Part shown: piece after piece, positions 45,839-59,100 of the stretch
How positions within the stretch are numbered: position 1 is the first letter of the stretch
Layout of the letters: the number at the start of each line of letters is the position of its first letter
Origin: Corella eumyota
Taxonomy: Eukaryota; Chordata; Ascidiacea; Phlebobranchia; Corellidae
Direction: 5' to 3'
Assembly (NCBI GenBank): GCA_963082875.1
Contig: OY720097.1
Span: 9,122,501 to 9,186,500, forward strand
DNA length: 64,000 bases
The notes under the pieces: generated by a model
What the model was told of the DNA's origin: nothing
Database searches by the model: none
What the model saw: only the letters and a program-made list of their open reading frames with translations
Position numbers and translations under genes: made by a program

Positions 45839-48800
45839 AACTACCAAACACCCCACTTCATGACAAGTTCCTTTTGTGTGATGCAATTTCTTGTACACAA
45901 AAAAATAATATGTTTTATTTTCTAATCCAAACTTTTATATATATTTATTTACTAAAATTTTATTTGCAGCATGTTAAATTAAAAAAATATAGGTTAATAA
46001 TTGATTTTGAAAATCTACAGGCACGTTATAATGTTTTAGTCCAAACAATTCACCATAGTTTGTTAAAATATATTGTTTGGGAATATATGCATATGAAATA
46101 TGTATAAAAATGATATTTTGTGTCAAACCGATAAAACTTTTTTAATATAAATGTCACATTAGTGACAACTTAATAACATGAACCATCATTAAGGAAAATT
46201 AATATGACACTGTATTTTTTTATCATTAAAAACTATATTAGACACAATAACTAATTTATTGTTGTTTTTATGCCCTGAACAAGTTTTAAAGTGACAAGCA
46301 TTAATATATTTATTTAGAAATTGACATGCAAGTAATTCAATATAACTTTTTTATGTTTAATATTTTTTTCATGTATATTTTTTTTGGCCATTGGTTGCAT
46401 TTTTAAAATTCATGCGTTTTTTAGGTAATGAAACCCCTAAAAGCTTAAGTTAATTTTTCGTATTTTTTAACAAAAATTACTAACACAATTGCAGAATGGT
46501 CCACTTTTTTATTTTTTAGAACGAGTTTTTATTGATTATAAAAAAACATGCAGGTTAAGGTAAATTAAATTTATTATGGTATTTAGTATTTTAACAAAAT
46601 TAGCAAAAATATAAAACCAAATGTGAGGTAAGCAAGAAAATATAAAATTAATTTCATGGCTGTTATATCTTTTTTTTTTAGTAACTTATCTAAAATAAAC
46701 CTATTTTAAAAAATGGATTAACTTGTTGTTTAAACTGGCTAAAAAACTTTTATGAGGCATATACTTCTAAAACTATAGTAATTAGATTTCTTTAAATTAT
46801 CCAAAAGTTGGTGTATATACTTATTTTACATGAATAAGTTTATTACTAACATCTTTTTCATTGTTTATTGAAGAATACAACTTGCCGAACCTGTAAAAAA
46901 ACATTTTAAATGTCAGATAAATTTGTATTGTAAATATACCATATTCTTTTATATATATATATATAATATTATTATTAACCGACCAAATATATTTCTTAAC
47001 ATTTATAAATAAGGTAATTTTTTTTTTTTTATATTTTGCGTATAAAAGTGTCAAAATATTAGTATAATAGAATTCTGGGTAAATTTTTAGGTTCTTATGT
47101 TAGAAATTTTTGTAAATCAAAATATTCGTGTTTTTTCTTATACCTGTAATGCATTACTAAGAGTAAGACCCATTTTGGCCTACATGAATCGAAATAATGA
47201 CGTAACAATCCGGTTGAATCAGTTAAACTACTTGTGTTTATATATATTGACGTCCTAAAATAAGGTTTTAACAACTTACCTATGTTTGGAAAAAGCAGAA
47301 TAAAAAATGACGTTTAAATGTCTAAGGTTAAAAATTATTAAATTAGACTACAGTTTACCAATAAAAATAGTAATTTTATCATTCAATACAGATGCTAACA
47401 ACAATAGCTAAGAATGTGTTTATTAACCAAGTCTAAAAGGAGGGGCCGATGTAGTAATCAACTACAACGTTAAGACATTACCAGAGCCAAATTAAATTAT
47501 TACACAACCGGAGGAGAATTTCTGGAAATTCTCTAAAACTTTAAAACATTTTTATGTGTAGCAGAAAAATCAGAAAAAAAACTTATTACTGATTTTTATG
47601 TTGGTTAAAACCTATGAAGAAGTAAGAAAAGCTTGTTTGGTAGCTAAAAAGTTTTAAACATTATTAGATCGGAATATGCTACTGCCCAATTTGGCTAATT
47701 TCACTTTATTGTAGATAGAACAATAGATCGATTTATTCTGAGCAGAATTGGCCGTGTACGTGAAAATAAATCAACACAATCGTGATTTACATTTGTCGTA
47801 TATTTTTTATTGTTGCATAACACTGCTATACAAAAAAGCACTGGTAACACGCCTGCAAAATGAATAGCCCCGTGTCGCTATGTGTAAAACATTTGGTACT
47901 TTTTTAAACTTGTACTAAAAACTTAAACTTTTCCTTTAACGTTTTTGTGTTGCTGTGTTTCGTTTTTTTTGTGTTTTGGTATATTTTTGCATATTTAGGT
48001 TATGTGCTTTTGGGGAAGGTATGTGTTGTAAGCGTATTTGCATGTCGCGTGTTCATTATGTACTTTAATATATAGTTAATTTTTTTTCCAGCAAGGTCAA
48101 ATTTAATATTTTAATTAGCTTGCTAATCGAATTTTTTTTATAGTATTCAAATAAAAAAGTTATTCGCATTCGTTAACATTCAAATTTTTCTTATTATTAA
48201 GCCAGTTATTTTGTTTTAGAATGGTAGTTCAAAATTTCAGCCTAAAATAGATTTATGTTACAATAAAAGTTTGATCGTCTGCTGATTTAACCTAACATTA
48301 AGGTAGCAAACTAATAAACGTTTCCAACTGATAATTACCCTCACTGTAGACTGTTCGTTAAGACAATACGACCCCCCTAATTTAGCAGCCCCTTCTCGCA
48401 CCCAAGTCATAACTACTTTTCTTGAGCGCCGCACCATAAGGCCCAATTAGGTTTAAGCACCAGATAACTATAAGATAGAAGTTTACAATCGCGGAATGCT
48501 AAATACTTTAACAGAAACTTTAAGTTGGATTATTTAAAAAAATATAATGTCCGATTTTTAAAAATGTATTAAAAAAGATCTATGTCGTTTTATTGCGCAT
48601 TGTAAGTTACGCATTTTTATTGTAGTCCATTTGCGTTAGTTTTAGGTCTTTATTATATAGTGCAGGAACGGCAGGTTTATGGATGGGGCTATCAAGTTTT
48701 CAAGTAGCACTTAATAAGTTTTGTCACAAAATAACATATACATATTATTATAAAATATATGTTCGACTGGCATCGATTTGTCATGTTTCAAGTGCTTTGT

Positions 48801-50388
48801 TCGCCTGGGCATTCGATTAAATAGCGTTTGTTAAAATTACCCAATCCGTTAATATATTTTGTTTTGTTTTTTAAGTTAGTGAGTTTATTAAAGAATATTT
48901 ATATTATTGTAAGAATCTAAAAAAACGTCGAAATATTGTCGCATATAGAATTATATATTATTTAACTTAGGGAATAAGTCAATAGAATTTTCGACTTTTT
49001 GGGGTTCGAATAAATATTTCGGTTAGACTTTGTCTTTGTTACTAATGCTTTGTTCGTTAACTTAAGAATAACGAAGCAATAATTAATCAAATTGTTGTAT
49101 GGGAAACATTTACTTACATTAATAAAAGAAAGAGGCGTAGGTTGTACAATTAAACAAAAAGATAAAGATCAGAAGTTTTTTTTTTTTTTAAATTTACAAA
49201 TTTGGAAATTTCTAGTTACAGCGGCAACTTAAAAACACCAACTAAAAGCTAAAACGTACTGGCAAAAAGGTTAATTTATTAATGTCATTTAGAACCCTAC
49301 ATTTTACTCTTTATAGAGGCGTTACAAAACAGCACGTCTAATATATAACCTCAAAAGTGTTTTAAGGCTATTTAAAATTGAACGTTGTTTGCTTTTTGGT
49401 GTGTTTAGAGCGGTTTTATTAATGACACCTTCCGCACCGATTTTTTGTTTTATTTGCAATGTCAATGACAATTTTAAAAGAAGTAACACCCCTCTTCAGT
49501 TTTCCTTTTATAGTGCACAAATATACATTACTTTGACGTTCAATATTGAACCAAGCTTAGATCGACATCAGATATGATTGATAAAATACTCCAAATTGGA
49601 AAATTAAAGTTTTTTTTATTAAAAAAAGATCTGTGGATTAAAACTGAAAATGGATATTTTAAGTTGGTTCGACGCCTTTCACCGAAATTGTTGTTTTTTG
49701 CGTGAAAACGCGTAGTTTTGAATCAGCGGGCTTATGTCGAATAACCACCGTAGGTTTGTTGCTTTGTTGTTTTAGCAAAACGTAAGTTCACACACTTACC
49801 GAGGATGCGACAGACTTGTAGAGACCCAAAATTTTTAGTATAAAAAAGAAATTTACGACACACAAAAGCAAATTCAAAGAGCAAACTAACGTCACGCGCA
49901 GCCGGTGCGAGATTTTAAGATTTTTGGAGTTTGAGAATGTATTAAACAAGAAAGTTTTTATAATATGAAAAGTTTACAGGGATTATGACGCGTGTAACAT
50001 TTTTAAATGTATAATAATATTTTTATAAAAGGATTTTGTTTTTTTAACAATTTACTTTTGAAAAAATTGTTGTAATTTTTTAATTTTTATTTAAATTTAA
50101 TAATATTTATATTTACAATTTAGTAGAAATATCATATTAAAAATGCTTATTTTTTTATAGACTACCTTACTTAAAAAAAATATTACTAAGAAAAAATTGT
50201 TCATGATAAGTTAATAGTATTTATAACAAATTAAGACAAAATTATTTTCTTCAAACAGATTTTACTGGCACAAACTAAAATAAACAATCGGGTCACGGCG
50301 TATATGTGTTTTTATGGATTGAAATCTTTAAAGGACCATTGTTGCCTAACGCGCAGTCACTGTTTTTCTTTTACCAACATACAGCGTC
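45839..50388. other. Intergenic, importin alpha to SPDEF-like gene
   Basis: 4.5 kb of AT-rich DNA. The first part is the importin alpha 3' UTR. Short open frames here are not gene-like. TGAAAATCTACAGGCAC at about 46006-46022 repeats part of importin alpha exon 12. The rest presumably holds control sequence of the ETS gene. No RNA gene or repeat family recognised. Confidence 0.5.
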
Positions 50389-52599
50389 ATGAATTCGCCA
50401 GAACAATTTCTCAACTTGGAAACTTACCATAACAGCAACAATTACACTCCTGTGGAAAGTTTTCACTTTTCAGGTGAAACAGAAAAACAAGTTTATGTCT
50501 CTTCCTATGGTTTAAAGCTTTCGTCTGCCGGCCAACGGTACAATTTAATAGAGAATAAATACTCAGTTGATACGTTTTATCCACAAAACGGAGTTAAACA
50601 CGATTACAAAATTAAACAGGAGCAATTATTACCGGAAATAAGTGAGTTCATGCGAGAAGAAAGATGTAAAAAAGAGTTAGTTAATGATAGCGTATTTTAT
50701 AAAAACTCTTCATCGAGCTTTACATGCGATGTTGAATCGCTGTCAAATAGATCGCGCGTGTTAGAAGAAAATCCCAACGAAATTTCGATAGAATCACCAG
50801 TTATTAAACATTATGGATTTAAAGTTAAAGGTGATTATCAAAATCTAAAATCAACTTTTAAGAAAAGCTTAAACAACTCTTTGCCAAACAGTTTTCAGTT
50901 TCATGACCTTGAAAATAAAAAAACTCTTCAAAACTTTATAGACAAAAATTCTCATTGTCATAAAGCTGAAAATCACAATGACTTATTGAAGGTTTGTGTT
51001 AATTGTAATAAAATGCCACACGATAGTAACTGTAAATCTAAAACTTTTCCCGATTATGTTGAACAGCAAAATGTCGACACTAAATACTATAACGAACAAG
51101 TGAGTCCCCAAGACAATCAAGAATATTTATCATTAAATACAATTAACCTATTAGATTTGTCCCATAATTTTAACGAAAAAGTTGGGCGATTTTCATTACC
51201 TTTAGAACCTCCTATTGATCTTTTTTCTCATCCTACTTTAACGGAATGTTCGTCAAATAAAAAAATCACAAACCTTACTAGCGAATCATTTTCAACAACT
51301 GGGCAGTCTACAAGTGACATTATGGACGACGTTGATTGGTCTGCAGTTGATTGTTCTTGTTTGGAACGAATGGAAAAGAGATACCAAAATGAGGCCATAA
51401 AAGATGTAAAACTTGCATGTGTGCTGCTTAATTTGCCGCCGGGTACCTTTTACCGATTTATTTATATATCATATTTAAAAAAATCAGAACCTAAGTTTTA
51501 TTTGAATAAAATTAAGTACAAATAAAATTTAGATTTTATCTTTAGAAGGTATATTAATGTTTTTTAGAACCTTTTCAATGGAATCCTGAACAAGTACACA
51601 AGTGGTTGATGTGGACGATTCATCAATGCAGTCTTCCTTCAATGGACATAAACTTTCTAGGGGTCACTGGTGAGCAACTTTGTTGTATGACAGAAGATGA
51701 AATGCGTTCTTTGGCACCAAGATGCGGGGATATTTTACACGCTCGTTTGGAAATTTGGCGAGCAGGTTAAAACATAATTTTAATAATGATTTAGCGATTT
51801 TGTATATATATTATAATTTTACTTGAATTTACAGCTTCAAGGAAGTTAGAAATATTTACCGCCAGCGGGAAAAAGCGAGAATCAAGTGCTTTATCTGCCA
51901 AAGATAATATAACAAAAGTTAAACAAAAAATACCATGCAAAGTCAACACTCCTTTTCAAGGTAACTTTTGTATAACTTGTAACAATTTGGCATAAAATTT
52001 TTTTTTTTCATTTCAAGGTGGCAAGTCAAAGTTAAAAGAATCACTTTCTAAAAACGTCTCGATTGAATCACGTGCGTCTGAAATGACACCCAACCACACC
52101 GGAGGAATTCAGCTTTGGCAGTTTCTTAAGGAACTTCTTATTCAACCAAATTCTTATGGACAATGTATAAGATGGATAAACAAGGAAAGAGGTTAAAATA
52201 TGTCTTTTAAAAAGCTTGGCAATAAAACAACTAACTTCAATATGTTATTTAAACTTATTTTGAGTTTAATTACTAACCATATTTTTTGGACGACTTATCT
52301 TACCAACTAATGCTGTATTAACATTCTAATGTTTAATTTCTTAAAAATGATATAAATGTTCGATAAAATTGGTGTTTAAGTTGTTATAGATCTTAATTGA
52401 AAGTATTTAATTTGTAGGAATATTTAAAATTGAAGATTCAGTTAAAGTGGCAAGATTATGGGGAATTAGGAAGAACCGACCTGCTATGAACTACGATAAA
52501 CTAAGCCGTTCTATTCGTCAGTATTATAAAAAAGGCATCATTCGAAAAACCGACATTTCTCAAAGATTAGTTTATCAATTTGTAAAGCCAGTTGTCTAA
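50389..52599 (+). CDS. SPDEF: ETS transcription factor with PNT domain, SPDEF (PDEF) type
   Basis: Five exons, 50389-51442, 51568-51765, 51835-51960, 52018-52191 and 52418-52599, in frame, give 577 residues. The large first exon encodes a Ser/Asn-rich N-terminus. Exon 2 encodes the pointed (PNT/SAM) domain, residues about 352-417 ([17 protein letters not shown]). Exons 4-5 encode the C-terminal ETS domain, about 490-574: [29 protein letters not shown], then the recognition helix region with [16 protein letters not shown] and QRLVYQFV. The [10 protein letters not shown] form and the extreme C-terminal ETS position are characteristic of SPDEF. It should bind GGAA/GGAT sites in the nucleus. In mammals SPDEF acts in secretory and goblet-cell differentiation; the role here is inferred only from family. 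Longer than human SPDEF because of the N-terminus. Confidence 0.94.
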
Positions 52600-53193
52600 G
52601 TCGTAGTTTTACTTCATATAATTTTTATTCTTTATTTACTTTTTAACCATTTTAACTAGTGCCCTAACCTTTAGTAAACCTTCTGCGTGTAATGTTTTTC
52701 GTTTTTTATATTAGCTATATATTGAATGGTAAAAAGTTAATTATTTCAAGTTTTTTAGTACGACAAATAAATTATCATAACATTTTTAATTTTAACGACC
52801 AAAGTCCGTTATTCTTTACTTAGGTTAAATAAAAAATAGATAAGTTAAAAATTTAAGTAAACAAATGTCTTATCCGTTGTGATATGCACGGGCTTCTCTT
52901 GTGACAAATGACAAGGATTTTTATGTTATGTAATCAGTTACTCGCAAACCTATTTGTTAACTAACAGTGCAAACAAAGCCTAGGCAAGCCGAGATATATT
53001 AAACATGTTACTGTTACCAAAAGAGCCTAATATACGCTACGTATTTTAGAGAACACAGGTTAAAGAATAAAAATGGTTTGACTACTTACTAAAACTTACA
53101 ATTAAATTTAATAAAAATTTACTTTTTAGCTCATTAGTTTATTTTTAGAATATCACAAGATTAGGATAAAGTATACACAACTTTTTATAACAA
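52600..53193. other. Intergenic, SPDEF-like to aminopeptidase
   Basis: About 600 bp, AT-rich, same-strand gap. Holds the 3' UTR of the ETS gene and presumably the aminopeptidase promoter. No ORF or repeat seen. Confidence 0.55.
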
Positions 53194-56100
53194 ATGTCTA
53201 ACCAAGTTATAAAAATAAGTAAAACCGCCTTTGTCGGATGGGTTGTTACTGTGATCGTTCTGCTAGTAGCCGAAGGTAATACTAACAATTCAGTTTATAT
53301 GACAATTTTATTAAAATGATTTATATTAAGCTACATTGTTGAAATGTCTAGATTTAATCCCTTTTTTCTGTGGCATTTGTGTATTATTAATAAATTAAAT
53401 TTAAAAAAAGTATTGTGTGAAAGTTATTTATTTTTATCACATTTCTTTTTAGGTTTAATTGTGGGTTTGGTGGGAAGGCCCACTTGCGACCCTGTGGTTG
53501 TCGAACCGTCGGAACCACCAAAACCAACCACGACATTTAAACCAACGTTACCCGTTGTAACAACACAAGTAAGTAATTTTTTTTATTTAAAATAAAATTG
53601 TGTCTAATATCTAATAGTCATTTTTTTACAAAAATGTTAATAAAAGAAAAATTTGGAAATACATTTCTAATTTCTACTGCTGTAGCAACAATATTTTTAA
53701 GTTTTTTAAATTGTTTGTCAACGTTAATAAGTGATATAACACTGTGCAAAACTGTTTTAATTAAATCAAAAAAACCTTAATAAATATAATAAAATAAAGT
53801 TGTAAATATTAATGGATTTGCGAATATAGGGAATTTGCGAATAAAAGTTTCTTGTGAAAAGCAAACTTTGTGCTATTTAACGTGTTTTCGATATGTAGCT
53901 TCCTTTGACATAGTTATTTGTATACCAATTAATTATATTTTAAACTTTTTAATTTAAGTCTCTTTTTTTTTAACATGGCTTTCCGTTAAATATGGATAAA
54001 TTTACACTTTTCTATCGCTTTTTTATCATGGTCTTCCGTTAAAAGGTTAAATTTACAGTTTTCTCATTATCAATACTGTAGTTTTAAATCAACATATTAT
54101 ATTTTGTATACGTAGAAACACTTTAAAAAACCTACACGTTTACAATAGTTGAAGCTATATAAACATTATATATAGTCTTTTTGCCAGATAACAGTCGGAA
54201 ATTTTGCTCAAGTACAGAGCTAAAAGACAATTTTCCTTTTAAGGGTAACAAATTAAAATCTATAATAGGCACCTTAAAATTAAAATAAAGTTGCTAAAAC
54301 ATTAAGAATTCGTCAAACAAAACAGTAAACATTTGGTTTTAATGACTTACCTACCGCGACGTTTCAATTTGTTTTACGTATTTTATGAAGAATAACTTTA
54401 CAAATTTTGTATAAAAACAACGTACTCAAAACCCTACATCTTAAAAAAGTATACATATTATTATAAAGTCATATACAGGTGTAAACTTTATATTATTGTT
54501 GGGGTTTTTTTAATGCAGAAGGTTTCAAGTGAATTCAATAAGTCGAAATATAATGGCGAAAGGTTCCCGATAAGTCAAAATATAATGACTTGCAAGAAAG
54601 TTTCACTGCAAATAAATCGAATAAAAAAATCACAAACTGTAACATTAGGCCGTAGCTTTTTTTGAATAAATACACACCAGTTTACCTTAATTTTAAGAAA
54701 TAAATAGTTTGTTATATTAATTTAATGCTTTAAACTTTAACTTGATTATTAATTTGCGATATATATTTGACAACAGTTGTCAAATAAGTTTTTTTAAATT
54801 ATTTATAGTGTGAGAATTGGATGAGGATATTTAGTTCCAGAGCAATTTAACCAATCGTTAACCCATATTTCAACATTCTAAGCCATTTACTTACTACTTA
54901 AAACCTTATCTTTTTCTCATTTACTCGACCACGTAAGGCCATCTAGTGTTCAGTATGAATAATTAAACACGACTGTTTTGACCACGTGGATAAAATAACA
55001 AAAAATTTATGTGCAACCCAAAATTTTGTCCTTAAGTCTATTTTTCTAAATATAGTAATTTTAAACCCTAAAACTTTTATAAAATAACTTTAAGTTTAAT
55101 TTTTGGGTGAGGTTATTTTAACATTGTAATACTTAAACTTTTACCTGCAGCGTGGTGTAGTGGTTAGAACATTTGTTACACCACACAGAAGGTGGTGGTT
55201 TCAATTCCCACTGATCTCATGCTGTAGCGCTCTTGTGTAAGGCGCTTTAAACGGTACGAACTCCTCCTGAGCCAGCACTTAATTAGCAGCATAATTATCG
55301 GGCGATTATAAACTATAATATCTAGGGATGGGCCAATCGAATCCGAGTCCGAGTTCTCGGCCCGAGTATTAGGAATTTTTTAATACTCGTGCTCGTCGAG
55401 CAGTTTTTAGTACTCGGACGCCGAGTAATAATTTGTCATTTAAGATCGTATACGAATTACTTTACATAAAAAAACACGAGATTTGCCTTTTTCCAATAAT
55501 TTATAATCTACTCTCAATTATATCACGTTATTAAGCAACGATTGCGCAACAAATACACTTTTCATTTAGTAAAATTTTACGTATAATTAATTTGAGACTT
55601 TAACATTTTCGTTTAGATTTAAAATGATATTGCTATTAGCGGTAGTTAGTTTTGCCAACGTTAAACACTTTATAATTCATAAATACGTGTTTTTTGGCAA
55701 ATTTTGCAGTTTTAAAATTATGCGGGAAAGTTTCTCGTAATCAGTTATATACGTTTAAATGACGTCATAACCGAGTACTCGTCCGAGAATCGCGACAAAA
55801 TACTCGGGCTCGTCGAATCCGAGTAATTTGGATTTCAGCCCATCCCTATTAATATCCCAAACTGCCACAGGCATCTTAAGACTGGGTCGGAGTAACTGAT
55901 GTTACTCTGTGTATAAGTAGCGCATTTGACTTTTCCACATTGAGAATAAAGATATATATGAAAAAAATGGACACTGGATGAAGTCTATTAGATACTATCA
56001 ATTACAGCACTTTAAAAACTACCAATAAGTATAAAATTTTGCATGTTTTTGAATTATCATCATAAAACTGGCTAAAAATATTTTATCCCCCTAAGGACTA

Positions 56101-59100
56101 TTTGGTTTACATTATTTACCCTGGCTATTAGATGGTTGGGGTAGGCTTAAAAAAAATACTTCTTTCTAACCTTCTATTAAAGCAAAGTTTCCAAATTAGA
56201 GTTTAAAATATTACTATGGGTGTACAAGTCTTCATAGGGGGTTACTAAAAGGGTAATTCACCTTCCTAATAAGCCAATTTTTATATTTATGTCAACCTAA
56301 AGGTAAATCTAAGTAGTTAAATCCAAAAAAAACATTTTCATTATCTTATTAGATATTGTTGTGGTAGGCTTAATATTTTTCAGGGATTTGTTCAAAGTTA
56401 TTAAAAAGTAATTATTATGTTTTCCAGGAATGGCAACCTTGGTTCGAAGATCGGCTTTCAGGAAACTTAATTCCTTATCACTATAAAGTTAGTTTACGAC
56501 CAGTATTGGAGAAAGATCCAGATACAGATTTGTACATGTTCTATGGCTCCTCTTCTGTGTACTATACTTGTGTTAATGAGACTGATCTTGTTATTCTGCA
56601 TTCCTGGTAATATTTTGTAAATATGAGACTTTTCTTTCTATAATGTTTAACACAGACTAGAGATTATTGACCAGCTACAATGCAATAACAAATTTATTAT
56701 ATAGTAAATAATACTATATAAGACAATTTTACAAATATTTATGTACACAATCTAAAATCACCAAATTTATTTTTAAGGAATTTGAGTTATACTGGAAGTT
56801 TTTCTATTGAAGATGTTTCAGATGGTAGCAATATGAATATAGTGTCGCATAGATTTTATCGACCAAATCAATATATTGTTTTTACAACTGAATCTCCATG
56901 CAAAAAAAATCATAATTACATTCTTAAAGCTGAGGCTTTTGAAGGAGAATTGGGAAATGACTTGACTGGTTTATACAGAAGCGAATACATTAATGAAGCT
57001 GGTGATAATAGGTGATAAGTTCTAAAAAATGTTTATGAAATTTTTGCTAGAATCAAAAGTAAGTGGGGCTAATTAACAAAAATAATTTTTTCTCTTTTGT
57101 GTTTTTACTTGTAACAGGGTCATAGCAGTAACACAAATGGAGAAGACTGGTGCTCGTCATACATTTCCATGTTTTGATGAACCAGCACTGAAGGCAACAT
57201 TTGATATCACTTTGAGTTTTAGGAATGATCTTGGATACTTTGCCATAGGAAATATGCCTGAAACAATTAGTTGGGTAAAAATAATTAATGTTGTTGCACG
57301 ACCAATGGTCTCTTTTTGTAATTTATGAATGATTTAAACTTTTACATGGGTACACTACTTCTGGTTAAGAAAATATTGTTTATTTTTTTAGACTTCAGAT
57401 ATAGAAGGTAAAACTTGGAAACATTCAAAATGCAATACAACTGTAGTGATGCCGACTTATCTTCTTGCAATGGTTGTTTGCGATTTTGATTTTGAGCCTA
57501 GTTTTACTAAAGACATGATTCAGGTAAAAGTGTGATAAATAGTTTTTTTTTTGATATAATATATACTTAACAAAGTTTTTTCAAGTAAAAGTTTAGTTCA
57601 TTGGATAATTATATTATTTTACTTACTAAAAAAATCGTAAGGGAGGTTTTCAAGATAAGCTTATACTTACATCTAAATAATTTTTTTTGTTTTAGACCCG
57701 AATATATGCAAGAGTTAAAGCAATAAAAGATAAAGAGGGTGTATTTGCAGCTAATTATACACCTAAAATGGTTGATTATTTGGCTGCTTACTATGATGAA
57801 CCATATCATTTACCAAAATCTGGTATGCTGTTTTTGTTTTGTCATGATTAATTTAAACTTAATTTTTTTTGATTTATTGACCAGTTTAGAACTGTATTAA
57901 CAAAAGCATGACTATTAAATTTAAAAGTACAGGTAGCATAAAAATCCAACTAATGTTCAAGATATTTAGACATTATAGTAACACATCCAATGTAAATTAC
58001 AAATATGTTGTTTTGATTTTTATTGGCTATCGTCTTAAATTAAGCAAACCATACTTATCTGTGTTTTTTTTCCTTATTTTAAGATCAACTAGCAACTCCT
58101 GATTTTGCTGCTGGTGCAATGGAAAATTGGGGATTGGTCTTATACAGAGAAAGTTTGCTTTTATTTAACAACATGTCGTCATCCGTGTACAACAAATACT
58201 CTGTTGCGTCAGTTATTGGTCATGAATTGGCTCATCAGGTAAGCATGTTAGTTAGGGCAAGCTTAGGCAAGGTTTGTTTGTGTAAGGTGTGTTTAACAAC
58301 TTCACATCACTTTTTTATACCCTAATTAGGTATTTAGTTAAAGGCTTGCAAAGTATGTGATTTTGCTGATTTTGTTTTAGTGGTTTGGAAACTTGGTTAC
58401 TTGTGCTTGGTGGAATGAACTTTGGTTAAATGAGGGGTTTGCCACATACGTCTCTTACATTGCGGTGGATGGAGTGTTACCAGAATGGAATGGGGTAAAA
58501 ATTTTTAATGTTTTTGTAAAATTAATTTTAAATTAGAAAAATAAACAAAAACAAAATTTATTGGTATACCAACTATTAAGACTTAAAAGCTGTTAACAGC
58601 AGTTTTTATACAAAAATTTAATTTATGTAGGCTACATCCAGGTCCAGGTAATTTATTAGAACTTTTTTACGGTGTTTGTTTTGCAGTCTTGCACCATTTC
58701 AAAATATTTATAAGTAATAAATTAAAAATGTTGTAACGCCTATAATATTGATTTAAAATATCTCCTTTCTTATTTTAAGGGTTCTAATAAAGTTTAAACT
58801 TTAGAAATGGGAGCCCAAGGTTAAATAATGTTTTTTTTATTACATGTTTTTCTAAAAAAAACAGCATAATTTTCATTTTAGTTAAATATATACATTTAAT
58901 GTTATAAAAATGTTTTTTTTTTACTTATAAAATAACTTGTGTTTAAAAAAGTTGAAATAAATTATTTAAAATTTATAAAAATATTTCTGTATTAAGTGGG
59001 ATTTGTTTATTGTTGATGAATTGCAAAGGGCTTTATCTGATGATTCTTATTCATCTTCTCATCCTTTAGTTCATCCTGAAGGTTTTTTTTCTGGAATTAC

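Larger units (their letters stand above)
53569..56427 (+). other. Aminopeptidase intron 2
   Basis: A 2.9 kb intron, the longest in the gene, separating the anchor/stalk exons from the catalytic ectodomain. It holds the SINE with a nested hAT-like element; the remainder is AT-rich without features. Confidence 0.7.

Noticed and set aside
45835-46107. 90-codon ORF after importin alpha
   Set aside because: Overlaps the importin alpha stop in another frame, low-complexity and AT-driven; no family resemblance.
53344-53595. 83-codon ORF beginning [10 protein letters not shown]
   Set aside because: It reads through intron 1 of the aminopeptidase into its exon 2; the true start with a signal anchor is at 53194.
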